From UBA5216 sp043743335 (GTDB lineage: Bacteria; Pseudomonadota; Gammaproteobacteria; Burkholderiales; SG8-41): a stretch of DNA of 64,000 nt. How positions within the stretch are numbered: position 1 is the first letter of the stretch; every line of letters begins with the position of its first letter. Where the stretch lies: positions 7,497 through 71,496 of the forward strand of contig JAYTWR010000125.1 in assembly GCA_043743335.1 (NCBI GenBank). The letters run 5' to 3'. Below, in pieces: positions 8,644 to 17,009 of this stretch. A model generated the notes under the pieces. That model did no database searches. It was not told where the DNA came from and saw only the letters and a list, made by a program, of their open reading frames with translations. The translations under genes and the position numbers were made by a program.

Positions 8644-9564
8644 CATCGGTTCCCAGCTCAACACATCGCGCGACCGTTCGAGCGGCGTAAACGACGCTTT
8701 GAACGCGGGCAACACGCGGTCGCGTATCAACTGCGGCGTCCAGCCTTCGCTGTGGTGAGCAGAGCGCACCGGACGCGGTTGGCTAATGAGAAAAATTTCA
8801 TTCGCGCGCACACTGAAAATCTGCCCGGTGACATCCTTCGCGGCGTCGCTGCATAAAAACACCGCCATCGGCGCGATCTGTTTGGGCGACATCATTTTGC
8901 GGCGCACCTCGATGTGCGCTTTTTGCTCCGGCGTATTGGCGGGAATGGCTTCAATCATGCGGCTGAACGCATTCGGTGCAATGCAGTTGGAGCGCACTTG
9001 ATAACGCGACATGTCCAGCGCTATCTGCCGCGACAGACCGACAATACCCAGCTTGGCCGCGCCGTAATTCGCCTGCCCGAAATTACCAAACAGGCCCGAC
9101 CCCGAACTCATATGCACAAATGCACCGCTGTTCTGTGCGCGGAAATGTTGCGCCGCGGCCAGACTCACATGAAACGAGCCGTAGAGATGCACCTTCACCA
9201 CGGCATCAAATTCCTCTGGCGTCATTTTGTGAAAAATGCGGTCACGCAGAATGCCCGCGTTGTTAATCACCGCATCGATGCGGCCAAAATTCGCCACCGC
9301 GAGTTCGATAATGTGTTGCGCGCTTGCCCACTCGGCCACGCTGTCCGTGCTGGCCACGGCCCTGCCACCGCCGGCCTTGATTTCATTCACCACCTGCTGC
9401 GCCACGTTTTCGTCGACGCCCTCACCGTTCACCGTGGAACCCAAATCATTCACCACCACCGCAGCGCCTTCCGCCGCCAGCATCAACGCCATCTCGCGCC
9501 CGATGCCGCGCCCCGCGCCGGTGACCACAGCCACTTTACCTTCCATCATGCGTTCATTCGCCAC
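8641..9564 (-). CDS. Short-chain dehydrogenase/reductase, hydroxyacyl-CoA dehydrogenase type
   Basis: The protein has 307 residues from the GTG at 9564, chosen because AGGGGG lies seven bases upstream; a TTG 21 bases earlier is less likely. The classical SDR motifs are present: TGAGRGIG for NAD(P), NDLG after strand two, NNAG, and the catalytic Ser-Tyr-Lys in SSGSGLFGNFGQANYGAAK. A C-terminal extension of about 60 residues (SQPRPVRSAHHSEGW) resembles that of SDRs related to the dehydrogenase part of peroxisomal multifunctional enzyme 2. It probably oxidises a 3-hydroxyacyl-CoA or similar alcohol in the cytoplasm. It lies directly upstream of the dehydroquinase-fold gene, which it likely accompanies. 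Confidence 0.88.
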   Translation of the reverse strand: MANERMMEGKVAVVTGAGRGIGREMALMLAAEGAAVVVNDLGSTVNGEGVDENVAQQVVNEIKAGGGRAVASTDSVAEWASAQHIIELAVANFGRIDAVINNAGILRDRIFHKMTPEEFDAVVKVHLYGSFHVSLAAAQHFRAQNSGAFVHMSSGSGLFGNFGQANYGAAKLGIVGLSRQIALDMSRYQVRSNCIAPNAFSRMIEAIPANTPEQKAHIEVRRKMMSPKQIAPMAVFLCSDAAKDVTGQIFSVRANEIFLISQPRPVRSAHHSEGWTPQLIRDRVLPAFKASFTPLERSRDVLSWEPM

Positions 9565-9626
9565 GTTCGCCCCCTGTGCTTGCAAAGGTCGCTATCATAC
9601 GGTGAAACCACCCACCGGAGAAACCC

Positions 9627-9950
9627 ATGCAACGCATCGCTGCGCTCACGCTCGCGCTGAACGCATGCGCGTTCGCATCGGCAACACACGCGCAACCCGC
9701 TTCGACAAGCGCAGTACCGGCCTACCCTGCAAAGACCGTGCGCGTCGTATGCCCGTGGCCGCCCGGCGGCTTGATCGACGTGGTCGGCCGTATCGTGTTT
9801 ATAGGGCCGGCACCCAAATGATCAACGTCAATGACAAAGGCGACGGTCCGGCGACGACCGCTGTGGTGTCCGGTGAAACACCGTTAATCGCCGGCACGCC
9901 TGCCGCGCTCGCAACCCATCTGAACAGCCAATTGATTTTATTGAATTTTT
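9627..9950 (+). pseudogene. Bug/TctC receptor remnant
   Basis: A normal signal peptide ending ATHAQP is followed by the family start YPAKTVRVVCPWPPGG, which breaks off after DVVGR. In another frame, a fragment NVNDKGDGPATTAVVSGE resembles the later YKGxGPAxT block of the family, and then the sequence stops at 9950. About two thirds of the gene is missing and the frame is broken. The remnant ends in a copy of the dispersed AT-rich motif just before the HpcH aldolase gene. It is one of several decayed Bug genes in this window. Confidence 0.75.
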
Positions 9951-9951
9951 A
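9930..9951 (+). repeat. Dispersed AT-rich motif, variant copy
   Basis: The core AATTGATTTTATT is preserved while the leading TAACT is replaced by GCC. A second tract GAATTTTTA follows. It lies just before the Shine-Dalgarno sequence AAGGAG of the aldolase at 9968. Confidence 0.65.
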
Positions 9952-9967
9952 GATAAGGAGCCATTGC

Positions 9968-10759
9968 ATGCAAACCAACCGCGTCAAAAAAATTATCCGC
10001 GAAGGCGGTCTCGCACTCGGCACCTACGTCGGCGGCATTGCCGATCCGCAGATCGTTGAAATCATCGGCCACGCCGGTTTCGACGCCGCGTTCATCGACA
10101 TGGAACACACCAGCTTTGACTTGCGCGACGTGCAACTGATGGTGATGGCCGCCGAGCGTGTGGGCATCTCACCCATTGTGCGCCCGCCGGGGTTTGATCC
10201 GGCATTCCTGCTGCGGCTGCTCGACATGGGCGTGCAGGGTTTGCAAATTCCGCACATCAGCAACGTCGATGCCGCGCGCGCCGCGGTGCAAGCCGTGCGT
10301 TACGCGCCGCTGGGTGACCGCGGCATGGCGGCCGCCACGCGCGCCTCGGACTACGGCAAAATTCCGTTAAAGGAACACATGGCGCAATCCAATCGCGAAA
10401 TCACGCTGGCGCTGATGATCGAAGACCAGCAGGCGCTCGATCAACTGGAAGACATCGCCCAAGTCGAAGGTGTTGATTTGATCGTCGTCGGGCCGGCGGA
10501 TATGTCGCACACGCTGGGCGTGACCGGCACGCCGAACCATCCGAAATTGCTGGCCGTAATCGAGCGTTTGCAGAAGGCACTGAAAAACGGCGCAGGCGCA
10601 AAACTCGCGCTGCCGATCAATCACCCCGCCCTGCCGCGCAACGCCGGTGAGCTCAAGGCGATGGGCTGCGCCTACGCCAACTGCGCACCGTCGCCGGAAG
10701 TGCGGCTGATGAAATCGCTGCGCGAGCAAGCGGACGCGATGCGTCAATTGATGGCTTAG
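9968..10759 (+). CDS. HpcH/HpaI-family aldolase
   Basis: The 263-residue TIM-barrel class II aldolase has a strong Shine-Dalgarno AAGGAG eight bases before the ATG. Family marks are AFIDMEHTSFDLRDVQ (Glu and His near the active site), IVRPPGFDPAFLLRLLDMGVQGLQIPHI and LMIEDQQALDQLEDIAQVEG with the metal-binding Glu, then the Asp of VVGPADMS. Such enzymes cleave 4-hydroxy-2-oxo acids to pyruvate plus an aldehyde, using a divalent metal. It stands between two Bug pseudogenes, so the transporter that once fed this pathway appears lost here. The exact substrate is undetermined. Confidence 0.9.
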   Translation: MQTNRVKKIIREGGLALGTYVGGIADPQIVEIIGHAGFDAAFIDMEHTSFDLRDVQLMVMAAERVGISPIVRPPGFDPAFLLRLLDMGVQGLQIPHISNVDAARAAVQAVRYAPLGDRGMAAATRASDYGKIPLKEHMAQSNREITLALMIEDQQALDQLEDIAQVEGVDLIVVGPADMSHTLGVTGTPNHPKLLAVIERLQKALKNGAGAKLALPINHPALPRNAGELKAMGCAYANCAPSPEVRLMKSLREQADAMRQLMA

Positions 10760-10834
10760 TCGGCGATGCCCTTGCGACGGCGGATCATGGGCTGTGGCAA
10801 CGTTATCTACGATTGTGATAGGCCCCACTGGCCG

Positions 10835-11352
10835 CAGGTGGCCCCAGCAACACGACCGCGCGCATTGTCGCGCCCAAATTGAGCGAGGCGCTCGGACAAA
10901 ACGTCGTTGTCGACAATCGCCCCGGTGCCAGCGGCATTGTCGGCACCGAGATCGGCCTCAAATCGCCACCCGACGGTTACACCATCCTGCTGGTATCGAA
11001 CACGATTTCGCTTAACCCCGCGATGTTTCGCAAGCTGCCGTACGACAACGAGCGTGACATGACGCCGGTGTCGCTGCTGGCGGCAACGCCCTACTCCCTC
11101 AACGTGCATCCCGCGCTACCGGTGCGCACAACGAAAGAACTCATCGCGCCGGCGAATCTGCCTAAAGATATTTTGGCCAAGCTGCACAGTGCCATCGTCA
11201 GCGCCATGCGCGCGCCGGAAATCACCCGGCGACTCGCCGACGACGGTTCGAATGCGGTGGCCAGCACGCCGGAAGAATTTCGCGCGCTTATTCGCAGCGA
11301 GACGGCGAAGTGGACAAAAATCGTCAATACCGCAGGCATCGCGCTACAGTAA
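10835..11352 (+). pseudogene. Bug/TctC receptor remnant with missing start and middle
   Basis: Reading through GGPSNTTARIVAPKLSEALG gives the N-terminal lobe without signal peptide, followed by VVVDNRPGASGIVG and PPDGYTI. The sequence jumps from VRTTKELI straight to APANLPKDILAKLHSAI, so about 110-120 residues of lobe two are gone in frame, before ending normally at AKWTKIVNTAGIALQ. Without a start and a signal peptide the product could not be exported. It follows the HpcH aldolase on the same strand. Confidence 0.8.
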
Positions 11353-11367
11353 GCCGTGCGGCCACCG

Positions 11368-12627
11368 CTATTCCGGATCGTCGATATTCAGCATACGCTC
11401 CGAGCGCAGCACCACTTTTTCTGCTTTCAGTGCGGTGATTTCCTCGGGTGAGTAACCCAGTTTTTCGAGTATGGCATCGGTGTTTGCACCCAAGGTTCCA
11501 GGGTGCGCCGCGATGGCGAAATCCCGCGTGCCGCCCAGACTGATCGGCAGCTTGGGCGTTTTAAATTGCTTGCCGCCCACTTCCAACGGTAACCAGCGAC
11601 CCGCTTCGTGCATGTGCCTATCGGCCACAATATCCAGCGGCGTGCCCACCGGTGAGTACGGCACCAGCGCTTTATAGAGCCGCGCCGTAATGTCGTCGTA
11701 GGTGAAGGTCTTTACGGCCTCTTGCACGCGTACGGCGATACGCCGCTTCTCGGCCGTGCGTTTGCGATTGTTGTTGAACTCCGGTGCGGCTTTCCAGTCG
11801 TCAAAACCCAGTACGTCGCACAAGCCGACCCAATGGCGGTTGCCCGTTACCGCGATGAACACTTGCTGGCCGTCGCGGGTTTCAAACAACTGATAAACGC
11901 CCCAACCCATCGCCTGCCCCATGCCGCTGTTGCGCATGCCGCGCGGCTGCGGGTTTTTACCGGTCATTTGTGCAGAAGTGATGTATTGGCTGATCCAGAA
12001 CACCACGGTTTCATACAGGCCCGCTTCAATTTGATCGCCCATGCCCGTTTGTTCACGCCGATACAGCGCCGCAAGGATGCCCAACACACCATACGTGGCG
12101 GCACCAATATCGGTGATTGACGCACCGGCGCGCATGGGCTGATTTTCTAGGCCCGTCATATACGCCAGACCCCCCGCCATTTGCGCAAGCTCATCCAGAA
12201 ACGGACGGTCGCCGTACGGCCCCGGCAAAAACCCTTTGACGGAGCAGTAAATAATGCGCGGATTAACCTTGCGTCCCCACGCGTAATCCAGCCCCAATCG
12301 CGCCAGCGCGCCCGGCGCAAAATTGTCGAGCACGATATCAGCACCTGCCACGAGCTTCTCAAATATGGCCTTACCCTTGGGCTGACGCAGATCGAGCGCG
12401 AGAAACTGCTTGTTGCGGTTGAAGGTATAAAACGTGGCACCCGCATTGCCGTGACTGCGCGCCGTGTCGCCGGTAGCCGGATGCTCGATCTTGATGACCT
12501 CTGCGCCCAGATCACCCAAGATCATACCGCCACTGGGCCCGGCAACAATGTGGCTCAACTCCAGCACGCGTATGCCCTTGAGCGGCAGCGCCTGCAAGGC
12601 CGGCCCGTTGGTGGATGCCTCAGCCAT
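11368..12627 (-). CDS. CaiB/BaiF family III CoA-transferase
   Basis: The protein has 419 residues from the ATG at 12627 (GGAG ten bases upstream; a TTG at 12654 is less likely). The fold's signatures are clear: LPLKGIRVLELSHIVAGPSGGMILGDLGAEVIKIEHP at the start, DIVLDNFAPGALARLGL, and the region RAGASITDIGAATYGVLG where family members carry the catalytic Asp. Such enzymes move CoA between acids through an acyl-enzyme intermediate. It faces the TauD gene divergently, with about 230 bases between. Substrates are unknown; neighbours suggest dicarboxylic or aromatic acid catabolism. Confidence 0.9.
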   Translation of the reverse strand: MAEASTNGPALQALPLKGIRVLELSHIVAGPSGGMILGDLGAEVIKIEHPATGDTARSHGNAGATFYTFNRNKQFLALDLRQPKGKAIFEKLVAGADIVLDNFAPGALARLGLDYAWGRKVNPRIIYCSVKGFLPGPYGDRPFLDELAQMAGGLAYMTGLENQPMRAGASITDIGAATYGVLGILAALYRREQTGMGDQIEAGLYETVVFWISQYITSAQMTGKNPQPRGMRNSGMGQAMGWGVYQLFETRDGQQVFIAVTGNRHWVGLCDVLGFDDWKAAPEFNNNRKRTAEKRRIAVRVQEAVKTFTYDDITARLYKALVPYSPVGTPLDIVADRHMHEAGRWLPLEVGGKQFKTPKLPISLGGTRDFAIAAHPGTLGANTDAILEKLGYSPEEITALKAEKVVLRSERMLNIDDPE

Positions 12628-12856
12628 GGTGGTGTGCTCCGCAGGGCAAGACAAAGACTGAGTGACTTGAAGTTCGCATAATGGGTACCGTTAAGGGATT
12701 CCGTTGAGGGATTCGATGAATACAGGATTGATTCAAGCATAGCCCCGGCTGCGATGCGCGCGCAAGTCTCCGACAAGCCACGTGCGTCGCACGCGGTTGA
12801 CCACTAGCCTGCAGCAGACTACATTGACTGTTGGCGCTTTGATGAGGGAGGCTTTG

Positions 12857-13717
12857 ATGTCTGCTATTCTGGCTGCTCCGGATGTTACCCAAAAATTGGC
12901 CGTGCTGGATATCACGCCGCTGACCGGCGGCATGGGCGCGGAAATCCACGGCATTGATCTTTCGCACGGCGTGAGCGAACACCTGTTTCGCTCGATCAAT
13001 CAAGTGTTGCTGGATCACGGCGTGATTTTTTTCCGCAACCAGCACATTACGCCCGCGCAGCAAATGGCGTTCGCCCGACACTGGGGTAACCTGCATCTGC
13101 ATCCGCACATGCCTTGTCTGGCGGATCATCCGGGCATTATCGAAATCATCAAAAAAGAGGACGACACCACCGTCTTTGGTGCGAACTGGCACACCGATCA
13201 AATGTTCACGCCCACGCCCGCGCGCGTCACCATGCTCTACGCAAAACAGGTGCCGCCGGTTGGTGGCGACACCTGTTTTGCGAACCTCTTTCAGGCCTAC
13301 GATACCCTGTCCGATGGCATGAAAGCCATGATCGCCCATCTGCGCACGCTCAGCATTTACGACAAAAAGAAAAAACGCCCGGCAGCGATGACGCCCTCCG
13401 CACCTGAAATCGAGCCGCAGCCCTACGAGCATCCGCTGGTGCGGCAACATCCGGAGAGCGGGCGCAAAGCGCTGTATCTTTGCCACATCGGCATTACCTA
13501 CAAGATCGTCGGCATGAGCGAAGACGAAAGCCGTCCGCTGCTGACGTACCTGATGAATCACGCGACCAAGCCTGAATTTACTTGCCGCTTTCGCTGGGAC
13601 GTGGGTTCACTGGCTGTCTGGGATAACCGCCGCGCACTGCATTATCCGGTCAACGATTATTACGGCCATCGCCGGGTGATGCACCGCATTACCGTCGAAG
13701 GCGAACACACTTTTTAA
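12857..13717 (+). CDS. TauD/TfdA-family Fe(II)/2-oxoglutarate dioxygenase
   Basis: The protein has 286 residues from the ATG at 12857, which has GGGAGG six bases upstream. The iron triad is visible: His112 and Asp114 in NWHTDQMF, and His262 in LHYPVNDYYGHRR; Arg277 in MHRITVEG should bind 2-oxoglutarate. The N-terminal LDITPLTGGMGAEIHGIDLS is typical of the family. It would hydroxylate an organic acid such as a sulfonate, aryloxyacetate or other ether-linked acid with release of CO2 from 2-oxoglutarate. A small cupin gene follows 20 bases later, apparently in the same operon. The substrate is not predictable. Confidence 0.9.
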   Translation: MSAILAAPDVTQKLAVLDITPLTGGMGAEIHGIDLSHGVSEHLFRSINQVLLDHGVIFFRNQHITPAQQMAFARHWGNLHLHPHMPCLADHPGIIEIIKKEDDTTVFGANWHTDQMFTPTPARVTMLYAKQVPPVGGDTCFANLFQAYDTLSDGMKAMIAHLRTLSIYDKKKKRPAAMTPSAPEIEPQPYEHPLVRQHPESGRKALYLCHIGITYKIVGMSEDESRPLLTYLMNHATKPEFTCRFRWDVGSLAVWDNRRALHYPVNDYYGHRRVMHRITVEGEHTF

Positions 13718-13737
13718 TTCACCAACGAGAACTTGCC

Positions 13738-14199
13738 ATGGACACCCCCGAAAAAGCCGAACGTATCGTACAGCCCGGCATGACGCTGATGAAAGCCTTC
13801 ACCAGCACCACACCCTTCTCGCCCGGTCGCCGCCCGTTCTTCAAATACCGCGATCTCGGACTCGAAGCCGCCACCGGCGGGCGCATGCGGGCGTATCAAA
13901 ACAGCTCCATCGTCGGCATGACCGAACCCACAGGCTGGCACTACCATATCTGCGACATGCAGTTTGTCTACGTGCTCAAAGGCAAACTGATTATTGAATT
14001 CGAAGACGGCACCGTGGGCACCTTCGTCGCGGGAGACGCCTTCTTTGTCCCCGGCGGTGTGCGCCACAACGAAATCTATGTCTCCGCAGACAAAGAAGCG
14101 CTGGAAGTCTCCGTGCCGGGCAAGATTGAAACCGTCAACGTTGAGCGCCCGGCACACTTGCCTGAAAAATTGCGCGAAGTCAGTAACGAGCATCCGTAG
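13738..14199 (+). CDS. Single-domain cupin protein
   Basis: The 153-residue protein has one cupin barrel. Motif one is GWHYHICDMQFVYVLKGKL, with metal-ligand His residues and a Glu replaced by Gln/Phe context; motif two is GDAFFVPGGVRHNE. A basic N-terminal arm precedes the barrel. Such proteins act as small dioxygenases, isomerases or sensors of small molecules. It sits 20 bases behind the TauD-like dioxygenase and so probably acts on the same substrate or product. Specific function is unknown. Confidence 0.8.
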   Translation: MDTPEKAERIVQPGMTLMKAFTSTTPFSPGRRPFFKYRDLGLEAATGGRMRAYQNSSIVGMTEPTGWHYHICDMQFVYVLKGKLIIEFEDGTVGTFVAGDAFFVPGGVRHNEIYVSADKEALEVSVPGKIETVNVERPAHLPEKLREVSNEHP

Positions 14200-14216
14200 A
14201 TCGATGCTCGGTGGCA

Positions 14217-15053
14217 CTATCGCGCCACTTCCGCTTTCGCCAACAATTCACGCACCAGCGTCGCACCCTCACGCGCCACCACATCGGCGGGGCGATTCCA
14301 TTGCTCGGGGTTGGGCGCTTCGTAGCTCATGTAGCCTTGGTAGTGCTTCGCCATCAGCGTTTTGAAAATTTCCACAAAGGGCGCGGCACCCTTGCCCGGC
14401 GGCAAGCGATCCACCGGCATGCGCGAATCGGAGGGCGGCCCCGGCGGCGCGTCGCTGAACTGAAAGGCGATGATCTGCTCCAGCGGCACGTCGTTGAAAC
14501 TGGCACCGTTGCCGCCACTGCAATGCAAGTGGTACGTGTCGAGCAGGATGCCGCAGTTTTTCATGTTCACTGCGTCGACCACTTCCATGCCCGCCGCGAG
14601 GTTACTAATCAGCGGATGGCGCGAATTAAATTCCAGCGCGATCTTGACGCCGTACTCGGCCGTGATTTCGGCGCAGGTCTTGAGATTTTGTTTCGCCTGC
14701 GGCATGCCGCCGGGCGCGCTTTGCCCCGGTGACAACATAATCACATCGCAATCCAGCGCCACGGCTTTTTCGCACACATAGCGCAACGATTCCAGCAGCC
14801 GCTTGAGATTGTCGCCCGATTCAAACAGCGCGCCGCTCTCGGTGCCGATGACCGCCACTTTGATGTTGGCGTCGCGCACCAGCTTGACCATGTCCGCTTC
14901 GCTCATGCCCGCTTTGCGGCCACGCATGAAATCGACGTGGCGTAACTCTACTGCGTTGTAGCCAGCTTCGCGCGTGACGCGCAGCACCTCGGGCAAGGGC
15001 GTGGTGTCCAGTGTCCATGTGTGCAGGGCAATACGATTGTGCAAAATGTTCAA
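14217..15053 (-). CDS. TIM-barrel sugar phosphate isomerase/epimerase family protein
   Basis: The 278-residue protein belongs to the xylose-isomerase-like AP-endonuclease-2 superfamily (IolE, hydroxypyruvate isomerase, 3-dehydroshikimate dehydratase). Typical elements are YNAVELRHVDF, IMLSPGQSAPGG, VKIALEFNSRHP with the metal Glu, CGILLDTYHLHCSGG with Asp and His, and YMSYEAPNP with the final Glu. The pattern fits a divalent-metal enzyme of a catabolic branch, in which 3-dehydroshikimate dehydratase is one possibility. It converges on the cupin gene. The substrate is not defined by the sequence. Confidence 0.85.
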   Translation of the reverse strand: MNILHNRIALHTWTLDTTPLPEVLRVTREAGYNAVELRHVDFMRGRKAGMSEADMVKLVRDANIKVAVIGTESGALFESGDNLKRLLESLRYVCEKAVALDCDVIMLSPGQSAPGGMPQAKQNLKTCAEITAEYGVKIALEFNSRHPLISNLAAGMEVVDAVNMKNCGILLDTYHLHCSGGNGASFNDVPLEQIIAFQFSDAPPGPPSDSRMPVDRLPPGKGAAPFVEIFKTLMAKHYQGYMSYEAPNPEQWNRPADVVAREGATLVRELLAKAEVAR

Positions 15054-15277
15054 GTGCGCTCCTTGGTGGCCATGAATTCACCGGCAAAATCTGTTGCCGG
15101 CAAGGGATATTGGCGCAGATTGTAGCGCGCGGGATGCCGCGCAAGCGGGCTGCTTTGCAATGGGCGTTGCCGAAGTTGCAACGGCGGCGTTTTTGGTTTC
15201 GTTTATCATCGGGCCCTACGGTAGTTTTGGTATCCGGTGCATGATTCGCGCTGTCTCGCGACGTAGCAGTTCTTATA

Positions 15278-15295
15278 TAACTAATTGATTTTAAA
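15278..15295 (+). repeat. Dispersed AT-rich motif, strong copy
   Basis: It reads TAACTAATTGATTTTAAA, followed by CAATTTATTGAG. The MOSC-protein ATG lies 18 bases beyond the motif in the same orientation. No gene ends at this copy. Confidence 0.85.
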
Positions 15296-15313
15296 CAATT
15301 TATTGAGAAACCC

Positions 15314-16102
15314 ATGGCTAGAGTGACAGCCCTGTATCGTTACCCCGTCAAAGGTTTTACGCCGCAATCTTGCGAACGGCTAACCGTACTGCCCGGCGGA
15401 CGCGTCGCTGGTGACCGGGTGTTGAATTTTCGTTTCGCGGATGCGCCGGTGGCCGACGACGTATGGTGCAAAAAATATCACGGCGCGGTGCTCGTCAACA
15501 CCCCCGGCTTGGCGCGGCTTAACGTGACGTTTGACGCGGCCAATCAGCGGCTGCGTATTGCGTTTGGCCATCAAGTGCTGGCCGACGACACGCTGGACGA
15601 TGCCGGTCGCCAGCGGCTGGTGGACGCGATCACCGGCTACGTGATGTCGCTGGAAGAAAATCCGCTGAAAGGCCATCCCACGCGTCTGCCGTTGAAGCTG
15701 GTGGGTGACGGCAAAACACCTATTTATCAAGACAGTCATTGGGGACAAGTCACGTTGCACAGCCGCGAAAGTCTCGCCTCCGCTGCTGTTGCATTGGGTG
15801 ACGCCCATCTGGATGAGGCGCGCTTCCGACATAACATTGTGATTGAAGGCGTCACCGCATGGGAAGAACAAGCGTGGATAGGCCGCGCGTTGCGCGTGGG
15901 CGCTGTGGCGTTTGAATCGGTAAAGGCCACGGTGCGTTGCTTGGCTACGCATGCCAATCCGCAAACCGGCGAGCGCGATTTGCAGGTGATGCAAACGCTG
16001 GTGCGTGCGTTCAATCAGCAAGAACCCACGTTTGGGGTAGGTTTGTTGTCAAAAGCCGGTGGTGAAATACGCATCGGCGATGAACTTTTCGTAACTAATT
16101 GA
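15314..16102 (+). CDS. MOSC-domain protein, molybdenum-cofactor sulfurase C-terminal type
   Basis: The 262-residue protein joins a MOSC N-terminal beta-barrel (LYRYPVKGFTPQSCERLTV) to a MOSC domain ending in CLATHANPQTGERDLQVMQTL. Relatives include YiiM, YcbX and the amidoxime-reducing component, which bind molybdenum cofactor through a conserved Cys. A Cys is present in VRCLATH (about residue 210). It may form a reductase with an unlinked electron donor. It is the first gene of a run with the dehalogenase-like hydrolase and two Bug genes. The stop TGA at 16100-16102 is the third-frame stop of the next motif copy. Confidence 0.85.
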   Translation: MARVTALYRYPVKGFTPQSCERLTVLPGGRVAGDRVLNFRFADAPVADDVWCKKYHGAVLVNTPGLARLNVTFDAANQRLRIAFGHQVLADDTLDDAGRQRLVDAITGYVMSLEENPLKGHPTRLPLKLVGDGKTPIYQDSHWGQVTLHSRESLASAAVALGDAHLDEARFRHNIVIEGVTAWEEQAWIGRALRVGAVAFESVKATVRCLATHANPQTGERDLQVMQTLVRAFNQQEPTFGVGLLSKAGGEIRIGDELFVTN

Positions 16103-16109
16103 TTTTATT
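16092..16109 (+). repeat. Dispersed AT-rich motif, strong copy
   Basis: It reads TAACTAATTGATTTTATT. The MOSC gene stops on its TGA. AAGGA immediately follows and serves as ribosome-binding site for the hydrolase at 16123. Confidence 0.88.
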
Positions 16110-16122
16110 AAGGAATATTTAA

Positions 16123-17007
16123 ATGTTCGAAGGCTTCCAGCGGGCACAGATTCAGACCAGCGATCCCGAGGTCAAGATCAATGTGCGCTACGGCGGCAAC
16201 GGCCCGCCCATTCTGTTGCTGCACGGCAATCCGCTGACGCATGTGCATTGGCATTTGGTTGCGCCGCGACTGGCGGAACACTTCACCGTGGTGTGCGCGG
16301 ATTTGCGCGGCTACGGCGACAGCAGCAAGCCGCGCGGCACACCCGATCACATGAACTATTCGTTCCGCCGCATGGCGCAGGATCAAGTGGATGTGATGCA
16401 GCATCTGGGCCATAGCCAATTTTGCGTCGCCGGACACGACCGTGGCGGGCGCACAGCGATACGCATGGCGCTCGATCATCCAGACACCGTGAAAAAACTC
16501 GCCAGCTTTGACGTGCTGCCCACGCATTACATCCTCACACACATCAATCTCGCGTGGGCGGTGAATTCGTATCACTGGTGGTTTATGGCGCAGCCGTATG
16601 ATTTGCCGGAAAAACTCATCGCCGGACACGAGGATTTTTACATCCTGAAAAAACTCACCACCATGGGCATCGGCAAAGGCGGCTTCACGCAAGAGGCGCT
16701 GGATGAATACGCGCGCTGTTGCACCGCCGAAAACATCCACGCGGTGTGTGAAGACTATCGCGCGAATGTGAGCGTGGATTTTGAAATGGACAAAGCCGAC
16801 TTTGAAGCGGGTCGCAAAATCCAATGCCCCACTGCCGTGTTTTGGGGCCAATTGAGCCACACGGAAAAATTCTTTAGCCCGCACGACGCGTGGCCGGCGT
16901 ACGCGAGCAATATCGTCAAAATGCAGGGGTTACCGTGCGGACATTATCCGGCGGAACAGGTGCCGGATCAGGTGTACCGCGAACTATCAGCATGCTTTAA
17001 AGATTAA
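16123..17007 (+). CDS. Alpha/beta hydrolase, fluoroacetate-dehalogenase-like
   Basis: The 294-residue alpha/beta hydrolase matches fluoroacetate dehalogenase residue by residue at the active site: nucleophile Asp106 in GHDRGGR, carboxylate-binding Arg107 and Arg110, acid Asp130, His151 and Trp152 (SYHWWFM) plus Tyr212 (EDYRA) as the fluoride pocket, and base His274 (CGHYP). The sequence around these positions (VVCADLRGYGDSSKP, ALDHPD, VDFEMD) is also family-like. It would hydrolyse a haloacetate or similar short acid through an ester intermediate. Two Bug receptor genes follow directly, which fits import of a small carboxylate. Assignment is from remembered family residues; defluorination itself is inference. 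Confidence 0.85.
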   Translation: MFEGFQRAQIQTSDPEVKINVRYGGNGPPILLLHGNPLTHVHWHLVAPRLAEHFTVVCADLRGYGDSSKPRGTPDHMNYSFRRMAQDQVDVMQHLGHSQFCVAGHDRGGRTAIRMALDHPDTVKKLASFDVLPTHYILTHINLAWAVNSYHWWFMAQPYDLPEKLIAGHEDFYILKKLTTMGIGKGGFTQEALDEYARCCTAENIHAVCEDYRANVSVDFEMDKADFEAGRKIQCPTAVFWGQLSHTEKFFSPHDAWPAYASNIVKMQGLPCGHYPAEQVPDQVYRELSACFKD

Positions 17008-17009
17008 AA

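Noticed and set aside
8914..9660. Open frame antisense to the SDR gene
   Set aside because: The SDR motifs on the other strand are complete; this frame has no recognisable domain.
12620..13561. 313-codon open frame antisense to the dioxygenase gene
   Set aside because: It covers the TauD-like gene, whose iron ligands are all present in the sense frame.
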